NCBI GenBank assembly: GCA_040905285.1
Contig: JBBDRV010000097.1
Coordinates: 1 to 7,560, forward strand
Direction of reading: 5' to 3'
DNA length: 7,560 nt
Source of the DNA: JBBDRV01 sp040905285
GTDB taxonomy: Bacteria; Bacteroidota; Rhodothermia; Balneolales; Balneolaceae
Shown: piece by piece, positions 1-5,653 of the stretch
Layout: every line of letters begins with the position of its first letter
Position numbering within the stretch: the stretch's first letter is position 1
Position numbers and translations under genes: made by a program
The notes under the pieces: model-generated
Databases searched by the model: none
What the model saw: the letters and a program-made list of their open reading frames with translations, nothing else
What the model was told of the DNA's origin: nothing

Positions 1-91
1 GCGCCTTGACCCTGACGTTTTTTTAGGACACTATGAGTTTTCTTACAAACACTATTCTAAGAAGAAGAGAGTCTCTGTCAAAGTACAAAAA

Positions 92-344
92 TCAATCTGC
101 GGACCTGGTGTTTCCGTTGCATTCCGGACATGCTGTCATCATCAGGTTCAGATTCATCTCCCTGTTCGGAGCAAAACCAATTGCAGCGCCCAGTCAGATG
201 GTATTTCCCCGGTACTGCGGGGTACCCCGGCGGAGAAAGCTGATCGGGAAGAGAAGCAGCGAATATATATCAGCCGGTAAAAATCACTATACCGACCAGA
301 ACCAACAGTGTTACTTTAAATAACAGGGCTTTCCAGTTTTTCAT
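92..344 (-). pseudogene. Remnant of a small membrane protein gene (unidentified)
   Basis: The minus strand opens at an ATG (344-342) and reads 24 residues, MKNWKALLFKVTLLVLVGIV followed by IFTG, which looks like a short basic N-terminus plus one membrane segment. It then hits TGA (272-270). If one base is dropped from the A5/T5 run at 279-283, the frame continues as ILPADIYSLLLFPISFLRRG and TPQYRGNTI, meets a second TGA at 196-194 where Trp would fit (GNTI-W-LGAAIGFAPN), and ends LNLMMTACPECNGNTRSAD at a TGA at 94-92. The restored product would be about 83 residues with one or two hydrophobic stretches and a CPEC pair near the end. I do not recognise the family. The reading is inferred from protein-like residue choice; the other frames are also partly open, so this could be non-coding DNA. 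The two lesions could be real decay or sequence error. Confidence 0.4.
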
Positions 345-421
345 CTGTGTACAACCTTATTCTTTTCGAGAGAGATAAAAAGAGCAAACTATAGGTACAC
401 AATTAGATGTGAAAACACAAG

Positions 422-430
422 TTATCCACA
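422..430 (+). promoter_or_regulatory. DnaA-box-like site, perfect consensus
   Basis: The nine bases TTATCCACA match the high-affinity bacterial DnaA box exactly. With equal base use, a perfect match on either strand is expected about once per 131 kb, so one in this window is mildly notable. It sits beside an AT-rich run and about 106 bases from a variant box. Whether DnaA binds here is not shown. Confidence 0.35.
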
Positions 431-535
431 CCTTTATTTAGCGATTTTTTATATCGTTATGTGTCCCTTTAAATCAGCACAGGATAAATGCTGTACTAGA
501 TAAGAGGCTTTGGGGATCATCCTGTTACAATAAAA

Positions 536-544
536 TTATTCACA
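536..544 (+). promoter_or_regulatory. Variant DnaA box
   Basis: TTATTCACA fits the relaxed DnaA-box consensus (TTATNCACA) and has the same orientation as the perfect box at 422-430. It abuts the copA stop codon. On its own it is weak evidence; it counts only as a partner of the first site. Confidence 0.25.
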
Positions 545-2845
545 TCAGCCGGTCAGCGATTTTCCCTGAAGTTTCCTGGAGTTGGCAAGGACACTCACAG
601 AGCTGAAGGCCATAGCCGCCTCAGCAAGAAGGGGATGCATGAGACCGGCAACAGCTATCGGAATCATGACCACATTATAGAAAGAAGCCCAAAACAGATT
701 TTGCCGTATTTTTTTAAACGTTTCCCGGCTCAGATTTACTGCCTTCAGGACAGCCTGCAAATGTCCTTCAATCAAAATGATTGACGCTGATTCAATAGCA
801 ATATCTGTTCCCGTACCCACTGCAATGCCGACATCCGCACGTGTCAGGGCGGGTGCATCATTGATGCCGTCCCCCACCATCGCCACGATTCCGCCATTCT
901 GCTGCAGCTTTCGGATGACATCTTCTTTCTGATCCGGCAACACCTCTGCAAACAGCTCGCCGATACCCAGCTCACGTGCTGTTTTTTCAGCCGCAGGCCG
1001 GTTATCCCCCGTGAGCATAACCGTGCGGAAACCCTGATGTTCAAGAGTCCGGACGACATCGACGGCCTCCGGCCTGATGGTATCCGCAAGGGCAATGATC
1101 GCCGTAATTACATTATCCACCGACACCAGGATAACGGTTTTTCCGTCGCTCTCCAGTCTGTTTTTCCGCTCTTCCACGATGTGATCAATGCCGATGCCGA
1201 ATTTGGCCATCAGCCGGCGGTTTCCCACAATCACTTTCCGTCCGTCCACCTGTCCGCTCACGCCCATTCCCGGATGAGCCAGAAATTGCCGGACCTCCGG
1301 CAGATCAATGTCTTTTTCAGATACGTAATCAGCAATAGCGCGGCTTATCGGATGTTCCGAAAGGTGCTCAACGGCATAAATTTGCTGCATGAGCAGGGTC
1401 TCTCCGGCATCATGCAACAGGGCATCATTCAACAGGATCAGGTCTGTCACCGACGGTTTACCCAGAGTCAGCGTACCTGTTTTGTCGAAGACGATATCCG
1501 TCACCTCCTGCATTCGCTGAATGGCTTCTCCCCTGCGTATCAGTACCCCGTTTCCGGCGCCGAGTCCTGTACCGATCATCAGGGCCGCCGGTGTGGCCAG
1601 ACCGAGTGCACAGGGGCAGGCGATGACCAGAACAGCCAGCGATGCATAAAATGCCTGCGACCAGATGCCCATGTCCGGTTCCACCCAGGGGATAAATCCG
1701 TCCGCCCATTCCACAACGGGCGTGAATACACCGGGAAAAAAGGCCCAGATAATAAATGTGCCGGCAGACAGCATCAGTACAACCGGTACGAAAACAGCGG
1801 TTATCCGGTCGGCATATTCCTGAACCGGAACCTTTGACCCCTGTGCCTCTTCCACAAGGCGGACGACCCGGTTGAGAAATGTCTCTTCACCCACTTTTTG
1901 AGCCGCTATGTGCAGCGGGCCCTCCAGGTTGATCGTACCGCCGATGACTTCTGACCCGGCTTCCTTGCGAACCGGCATGGATTCACCCGTCAGCATCGCC
2001 TCATCAACCGAACTCACACCGCCGGTTACCGTGCCGTCCGCCGGCACTTTTTCCCCCGGCCTCACCAGCATGATGTCCCCCGGAGACAGCTCACCCGCAG
2101 GAATCTCCTCTTCATTGCCGCCGCGCAGGATCCGTGCCGTATCCGCTTCAAGAGTAAGGAGCTTTATGATGGCATCGGACGCTCTGCCACGGGACTTGAT
2201 TTCGATATACCGGCCGGTCAGATGAAATGCCATGATCATGGCGGCGATCCCTGCAAAACTGTGCATGGGAAATGAAATCCAGCCCGCATGACCCGCAAGG
2301 GCAAGCGGACCCGTACACAATGAGGCAAGGGTTCCGATGGCAATGAGCACGTCCATATTCGGATGGCCATTCAAAGCCGACCTCCAGGCACTTTTGAGTG
2401 TCTTTCTCCCCGGCCGGAAAAGCACGGCTGCCGCACCGGCTGTCATCAGGAGTTCCATCACCGGGAGACTGACCGGACGGAATACCGAAAGCATGTCCAC
2501 TGCCATCCAGATCATGAGCGGAGCTGTTATCAGCCAGGAGACAACCAGGTTTTTCCAGGATTCCTGCAGCTTTTTTTCATCACGCTCCCTTTTTTCCGCC
2601 AGTTTGTTTTGCTTTTGCCCCTTCCCTCCCGCAGAACCCTCTTCCACCTGAAAACCTGCTCGTTCCACAGCTTCCCGGATCAGCCGGCGCGGTACAGCCC
2701 CGTTCACCTCGTCAATTACAGCGGTTTCCGAAGCCAGGTTGACCCGGGCGGACCTGACCCCGTCGATGCCTTCCAGCGCTTGCTTTACCGAATTCACGCA
2801 TCCGGCACAGTGCATGCCGGAAATTTTTAAGGTTCTTTCACTCAT
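545..2845 (-). CDS. copA: Copper-exporting P1B-type ATPase (CopA)
   Basis: An inner-membrane pump that uses ATP to move Cu(+) out of the cytoplasm. At 766 residues it has the usual CopA length. Residues 1-68 form one HMA domain with GMHCAGC (Cys13, Cys16), followed by a charged Lys/Glu/Gln linker (about 72-97). Membrane helices then flank the actuator domain (TGES at 286-289). The ion-binding helix has CPC at 410-412; the phosphorylation site is DKTGT with Asp454; the P1B nucleotide-domain His-Pro is at 498-499; TGDN (612-615) and GDGIND (658-663) complete the hydrolysis core. Tyr723-Asn724 and the MxxSS motif (Met745, Ser748, Ser749) in the last two helices are the signature of the Cu(+) subgroup, which argues against a Zn/Cd pump. 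The ATG at 2845 gives a full HMA domain but lacks a Shine-Dalgarno site and sits inside a repeated element. The HMA-AraC gene upstream on the same strand is its likely regulator. No CopZ chaperone gene is visible nearby. Confidence 0.95.
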   Translation of the reverse strand: MSERTLKISGMHCAGCVNSVKQALEGIDGVRSARVNLASETAVIDEVNGAVPRRLIREAVERAGFQVEEGSAGGKGQKQNKLAEKRERDEKKLQESWKNLVVSWLITAPLMIWMAVDMLSVFRPVSLPVMELLMTAGAAAVLFRPGRKTLKSAWRSALNGHPNMDVLIAIGTLASLCTGPLALAGHAGWISFPMHSFAGIAAMIMAFHLTGRYIEIKSRGRASDAIIKLLTLEADTARILRGGNEEEIPAGELSPGDIMLVRPGEKVPADGTVTGGVSSVDEAMLTGESMPVRKEAGSEVIGGTINLEGPLHIAAQKVGEETFLNRVVRLVEEAQGSKVPVQEYADRITAVFVPVVLMLSAGTFIIWAFFPGVFTPVVEWADGFIPWVEPDMGIWSQAFYASLAVLVIACPCALGLATPAALMIGTGLGAGNGVLIRRGEAIQRMQEVTDIVFDKTGTLTLGKPSVTDLILLNDALLHDAGETLLMQQIYAVEHLSEHPISRAIADYVSEKDIDLPEVRQFLAHPGMGVSGQVDGRKVIVGNRRLMAKFGIGIDHIVEERKNRLESDGKTVILVSVDNVITAIIALADTIRPEAVDVVRTLEHQGFRTVMLTGDNRPAAEKTARELGIGELFAEVLPDQKEDVIRKLQQNGGIVAMVGDGINDAPALTRADVGIAVGTGTDIAIESASIILIEGHLQAVLKAVNLSRETFKKIRQNLFWASFYNVVMIPIAVAGLMHPLLAEAAMAFSSVSVLANSRKLQGKSLTG

Positions 2846-2894
2846 AACTCAGACTTATAACTTTGACTATTATCACACTCATAGCTCACACTTA
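2839..2894. repeat. Imperfect 19-bp direct repeat covering the copA start
   Basis: On the minus strand, TAAGTCTGAGTTATGAGTG (2857-2839) and TAAGTGTGAGCTATGAGTG (2894-2876) match at 17 of 19 positions with a period of 37. The first copy contains the copA start codon. The second copy therefore carries a decoy ATG at 2882, out of frame with copA, opening a 14-codon reading frame that ends at TGA 2840-2838 and overlaps the start of copA by eight bases. Confidence 0.75.
2854..2859 (-). promoter_or_regulatory. Candidate -10 element of copA
   Basis: On the minus strand TATAAG lies eight bases before the copA ATG. If used, transcription would start within a few bases of the start codon, giving an almost leaderless mRNA. 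No good -35 hexamer is visible at 16-18 bases, so activation by a bound regulator upstream would make sense. The element lies partly within the duplicated start-region repeat. Weak assignment. Confidence 0.3.
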
Positions 2895-2960
2895 CTATCA
2901 CAAGGTTCACGTGCGGATGCATATGCGGGCGCCTGGGTGATTTTTCAACTTCGTTGTACT

Positions 2961-3021
2961 TGATTGGATTTTGACTACCATGCACTTGATTGGACTCCCT
3001 GCTACCATGCACCTGATTGGA
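2961..3021. repeat. Three-copy direct repeat, 26-27 bp period, upstream of copA
   Basis: The core TGATTGGA occurs at 2961-2968, 2987-2994 and 3014-3021. The last two copies share a longer block, CTACCATGCAC(C/T)TGATTGGA, and the first copy keeps the preceding TACT. The spacing is 26 then 27 bases. It lies in the 279-base gap between the AraC-type regulator and copA, 116-176 bases before the copA start. It could be an operator array, since AraC-family proteins often bind direct repeats, or a dispersed genomic repeat. The sequence alone does not decide. Confidence 0.7.
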
Positions 3022-3124
3022 TTTCCACTTCCTCATGAATATATCGCCTGTACAGCCACAGACCTTTACAGATGGAACAGGGAGATGTGTAAAATATTTG
3101 GATAAGCGGTTGCGGATTGCCCCG

Positions 3125-3688
3125 TCAGAGGCGGTCCAGGGTTTTGCGATCCTGTTTTTCCTGCTTCAGGTACTCGGTAACGGTTTTGCCCGTGATTTTT
3201 TTGAACTGGTTGGAAAGATACTGCACGCTGCTGTACTTCAGCTGCCATGCTATTTCACTGAGTGTCAGCGTCCGATAGCTCAAAAGCTCCTTGACTCGTT
3301 CAATCCTTAGCCGAATCAGATAATTCTCAACCGTTTCCCCCGTGTTGTCTGAAAAGACGGAACTCAGATAGGAATAATTATAGTGCAGCTTTTCTGTCAT
3401 GAATACAGACAGCTTCCGGGGCTTGTCGCTGTTTTCGAGATTATCGATATAGCTCAGAAGAACGGCTTTTATCTGCTCGATCAACCTGCTCTCGCGGTCC
3501 AGAACCAGTGCGAATCCTTTGTCTTCCAGCATCCGGGACACGTCGTCCAATTCCCGGCTGGTGAGTTGGCCGGTGGTCTCCACCGTTCCCAGCTCAACGT
3601 TCTGCAGCGGGATTCCCGAGCCCGAAAAGATCGTACGGACCGATTCGATACAGCGGTCACAAACCATATTCTGTATGATCAACTTCAT
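3125..3688 (-). CDS. AraC-family regulator with N-terminal HMA-like metal-binding domain
   Basis: A 187-residue cytoplasmic transcription factor. Residues 1-66 resemble an HMA/ferredoxin-like fold: a first strand, then NMVCDRC with Met8, Cys10 and Cys13, the same Met-x-Cys-x-x-Cys arrangement that binds Cu(+) in CopZ and CopA. A linker helix (67-85) leads to an AraC-type DNA-binding domain (about 90-175), with a first helix-turn-helix around 92-113 and a second around 142-163 (LSEIAWQLKYSSVQYLSNQF). The usual AraC cupin domain for sugars is absent. Proteins of this shape are common in Bacteroidota next to metal ATPases. Here copA is the next gene on the strand, so copper-dependent control of copA is the natural inference; other thiophilic metals are possible. 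The ATG has a GGAG nine bases upstream, overlapping the end of glmS, and the two genes are six bases apart. Confidence 0.88.
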   Translation of the reverse strand: MKLIIQNMVCDRCIESVRTIFSGSGIPLQNVELGTVETTGQLTSRELDDVSRMLEDKGFALVLDRESRLIEQIKAVLLSYIDNLENSDKPRKLSVFMTEKLHYNYSYLSSVFSDNTGETVENYLIRLRIERVKELLSYRTLTLSEIAWQLKYSSVQYLSNQFKKITGKTVTEYLKQEKQDRKTLDRL

Positions 3689-3694
3689 ACCAGC

Positions 3695-5533
3695 TTACTC
3701 CACTGTCACACTTTTGGCCAGATTCCGGGGCTGGTCCACATCACAGCCCCTGTTCACAGCAATATAATAGGACAGAAGCTGTAACGGAATGACTGTCAGC
3801 AGGGGGGACAGGCAGTCTTCGGTTGAAGGAATTGAAATCAAGAACTCGGACAGGTCCTTTACATCCTGGTTTTCCTCATTCGTAACGACAATCAGCCGTC
3901 CTTTTCTCGCTTTGACTTCCTCGATGTTGGAGATCATTTTCTCATTCGTATGATCGGTTGCGGCTATAACCACAACCGGCATCATTTCATCTATCAGCGC
4001 GATGGGGCCGTGCTTCATTTCCGCTGCCGGATAGCCTTCAGCATGGATATAGGATATCTCCTTCAGTTTAAGTGCCCCTTCCAGCGCAACCGGAAAGTTA
4101 TATGTACGCCCGAGATACAGAAAATTGGGTGCATAGGTGAAGAGTTTCGCCATATCCCTGATGATCTCGCTCTGGTCAAGTATTTTCTCAATCTTGCCGG
4201 GAAGACGATTCAGTTCACCGATCAGATCGGATGCATACTCCGGGGCGAGAGCTCCCTTCCGCTGGCCCAAAGCGATGGCAATCATGGCAAGCACCACGAC
4301 CTGTGCGGTGAACGCCTTCGTGGAGGCCACTCCGATTTCAGGACCGGCATGCGTGTAGACACCGGCATCGGTCTCCCGCGCAATGGTCGACCCGACCACA
4401 TTGCAGATTCCAAGCACCAGAGCCCCTTTCTCCCTGGCCTCCCGCATAGCTGCAAGAGTATCTGCAGTCTCGCCGCTCTGGGAAATCACCATCAACACAT
4501 CTCCCTTCCCGATCAGCGGGTCCCGGTAGCGAAATTCCGATGCGTATTCTACTTCCACCGGCATTTTTGCCAGGTGTTCAAAAAGGTATTCTCCGACCAG
4601 ACCCGAATGCCAGCTCGTTCCGCAGGCGGCAATCACCAGTCTTTTCGCGTCCACAAGCTGATCCATGACATCGGCAAGACCGCCAAGCTGAATCGAATTC
4701 AGGTCCGGCCGTATCCGGCCCCTCAGGCAATCTGCAACCGACCTCGGCTGCTCAAATATCTCTTTCAGCATGAAATGAGGATAACCGGCCTTCTCAATCT
4801 CGTCCAGACTGAGGGCCAGTTCGTGAACTTCTTTGGTCAGGGCGATATCCCCAATCGTTTTCACTTCATAACTGCCCTGGCTGACGACGGCCATTTCCCC
4901 GTCTTCCAGGTAGACGACCCGGTTTGTATACTCCACAACCGGGGAGGCATCGGATGCAATGAACATTTCATTGTCGCCGATGCCCAGCAGAAGAGGGGAT
5001 CCTTTCCGTGCCACATAGATCCGGTCGGGCTCGGCGGTATTGACCACCGCGATTCCATATGTCCCTATAATCTGTTTCAATGCCAGCTGAAGGGATTTTT
5101 CAAAATTCTTCTGGATGCCGTTTTCATAGATCTCCTCGATCAGCTGGGCTATTACCTCGGTATCGGTATCACTGTGAAAAGTGCGGCCTTTTTCTGTCAG
5201 CTTTTTTTTGAGAGAGGTGTAATTTTCAATGATGCCGTTGTGCACCACGGCAATTTTTCCGGACTGGCTGAGGTGCGGGTGGGAATTGAGATCATTGGGT
5301 ATGCCGTGGGTTGCCCAGCGGGTATGTCCTATGCCTATTTTTCCGACCAGCTTCCGGGCCGAGATTTTCTTTTCAAGATTAACCACTTTCCCTTTTCCCT
5401 TCTCTATATCCAGCTGGCCGTTGACCAGGGCCACCCCGGCTGAATCATACCCGCGGTACTCCAGTCGCTTTAACCCCCTGATCAGGACGTCACTTGCATT
5501 CCTGTCTCCGATGTAGCCTACTATTCCACACAT
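3695..5533 (-). CDS. glmS: Glutamine-fructose-6-phosphate aminotransferase (isomerizing)
   Basis: Cytoplasmic enzyme that converts fructose-6-phosphate and glutamine into glucosamine-6-phosphate and glutamate, the entry step to UDP-GlcNAc for peptidoglycan and LPS. At 612 residues it is full length. The N-terminal class II glutaminase domain starts MCGIVGYIG, so Cys2 becomes the catalytic N-terminal nucleophile after Met removal, which fixes the start codon. It also has GHTRWATHG (69-77), VVHNG (97-100) and HSDTDTE (120-126). Two SIS domains follow (about 290-425 and 460-600) with CGTS (304-307), SQSGET (351-356), GPEIGVASTK (397-406) and KHGPIALID near 507-515. The C-terminus PRNLAKSVTVE is the typical GlmS ending. 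No ribozyme-type leader is visible in the 119-base upstream gap. The HMA-AraC gene follows after six bases and the GlmU-like gene is divergent. Confidence 0.97.
   Translation of the reverse strand: MCGIVGYIGDRNASDVLIRGLKRLEYRGYDSAGVALVNGQLDIEKGKGKVVNLEKKISARKLVGKIGIGHTRWATHGIPNDLNSHPHLSQSGKIAVVHNGIIENYTSLKKKLTEKGRTFHSDTDTEVIAQLIEEIYENGIQKNFEKSLQLALKQIIGTYGIAVVNTAEPDRIYVARKGSPLLLGIGDNEMFIASDASPVVEYTNRVVYLEDGEMAVVSQGSYEVKTIGDIALTKEVHELALSLDEIEKAGYPHFMLKEIFEQPRSVADCLRGRIRPDLNSIQLGGLADVMDQLVDAKRLVIAACGTSWHSGLVGEYLFEHLAKMPVEVEYASEFRYRDPLIGKGDVLMVISQSGETADTLAAMREAREKGALVLGICNVVGSTIARETDAGVYTHAGPEIGVASTKAFTAQVVVLAMIAIALGQRKGALAPEYASDLIGELNRLPGKIEKILDQSEIIRDMAKLFTYAPNFLYLGRTYNFPVALEGALKLKEISYIHAEGYPAAEMKHGPIALIDEMMPVVVIAATDHTNEKMISNIEEVKARKGRLIVVTNEENQDVKDLSEFLISIPSTEDCLSPLLTVIPLQLLSYYIAVNRGCDVDQPRNLAKSVTVE
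3698..3701 (-). promoter_or_regulatory. Shine-Dalgarno site of the HMA-AraC gene inside glmS
   Basis: GGAG on the minus strand lies nine bases before the regulator's ATG and is formed by the last sense codons of glmS (GTG GAG TAA). It is the only clear Shine-Dalgarno site found before a gene start in this window, and the gene it serves is internal to a transcription unit. This supports translation coupled to glmS. Confidence 0.55.
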
Positions 5534-5544
5534 ATTTTCTTATT

Positions 5545-5573
5545 ATTATATTGAGAGCCGTATCTGTTAGTTA
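5545..5573 (-). promoter_or_regulatory. Candidate proximal glmS promoter
   Basis: On the minus strand TTAACT (5573-5568; four of six matches to TTGACA) is followed after 18 bases by a perfect TATAAT (5550-5545). The hexamer ends 11 bases before the glmS ATG, so the mRNA leader would be only about five bases. A second TATAAT at 5594-5589 could serve as an alternative, longer-leader promoter with its -35 region inside the 17-bp repeat. No typical Bacteroidota TTTG/TAnnTTTG promoter is seen. Confidence 0.45.
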
Positions 5574-5588
5574 ACCAATTTATCATTC

Positions 5589-5594
5589 ATTATA
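5589..5594 (-). promoter_or_regulatory. Candidate distal -10 element of glmS
   Basis: A second perfect TATAAT on the minus strand, 55 bases before the glmS start codon. Its -35 position (about 5611-5617) falls in the first copy of the tandem repeat and reads CCTGAA/CTGAAT, a poor match to consensus. AT-rich DNA makes chance matches likely. Confidence 0.3.
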
Positions 5595-5600
5595 CACTAT

Positions 5601-5633
5601 TAAAACAGCCATTCAGGTAAAACAGCCATTCAG
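5601..5633. repeat. Tandem 16-bp repeat, 17-bp period, between divergent genes
   Basis: TAAAACAGCCATTCAG occurs identically at 5601-5616 and 5618-5633, separated by one base. It lies in the gap between glmS and the divergent GlmU-like gene and covers the expected -35 positions of the distal glmS promoter and of the GlmU-like promoter. It may be a two-site operator or a recent slippage duplication. Confidence 0.85.
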
Positions 5634-5642
5634 TACAACCGC

Positions 5643-5648
5643 TATAAT
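5643..5648 (+). promoter_or_regulatory. Candidate -10 element of the GlmU-like gene
   Basis: A perfect TATAAT ends five bases before the ATG at 5654. Transcription from it would begin at about the A of the start codon, giving a leaderless mRNA. The -35 position falls in the second copy of the tandem repeat and does not resemble TTGACA. Confidence 0.4.
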
Positions 5649-5653
5649 AACTT

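Larger units (their letters stand above)
345..544. other. AT-rich non-coding stretch
   Basis: No convincing gene lies here on either strand. The stretch is clearly richer in A+T than its neighbours, especially around 430-475. It contains a perfect DnaA-box 9-mer, a variant box, and a weak dyad at 478-497 (CAGCA with TGCTG about nine bases later) that could form a small hairpin downstream of copA but lacks a strong T-run. On the minus strand, TTTTCA then TATAGT with a 16-base spacer (within about 380-415) is a weak promoter candidate for the gene remnant at 92-344. Confidence 0.5.

Noticed and set aside
194..272. TGA read as tryptophan or selenocysteine in the 92-344 locus
   Set aside because: copA, the AraC gene and the GlmU-like gene all end naturally at TGA and use TGG for Trp, and a frameshift is needed here anyway, so decay or sequence error is simpler than recoding.
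33..323. 96-codon plus-strand reading frame
   Set aside because: It lies opposite the probable minus-strand gene remnant, has no ribosome site, and its residue make-up is arginine- and serine-rich without any recognisable motif.
1037..1837. 266-codon plus-strand reading frame
   Set aside because: Antisense to the conserved phosphorylation and nucleotide-binding region of copA, with no domain of its own.
2839..3021. CRISPR array
   Set aside because: The units are short and degenerate with a 26-37 base period, the spacers are not unique in the CRISPR sense, and no cas genes are present.
2842..3036. 64-codon minus-strand frame ending with an ATGA overlap onto copA
   Set aside because: The overlap looks gene-like, but the peptide is just the DNA repeats translated (SNQVHGS twice) followed by low-complexity sequence. 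No motif or ribosome site supports it.
3950..5443. 497-codon plus-strand reading frame
   Set aside because: It is entirely antisense to glmS, whose identity is certain. Its His/Gly/Cys-rich composition is typical of the reverse of a coding strand.
5534..5653. glmS ribozyme or riboswitch upstream of glmS
   Set aside because: The gap is only 119 bases, AT-rich, and shows none of the expected paired elements. The likely glmS leader is only about five bases, or about fifty from the distal promoter.
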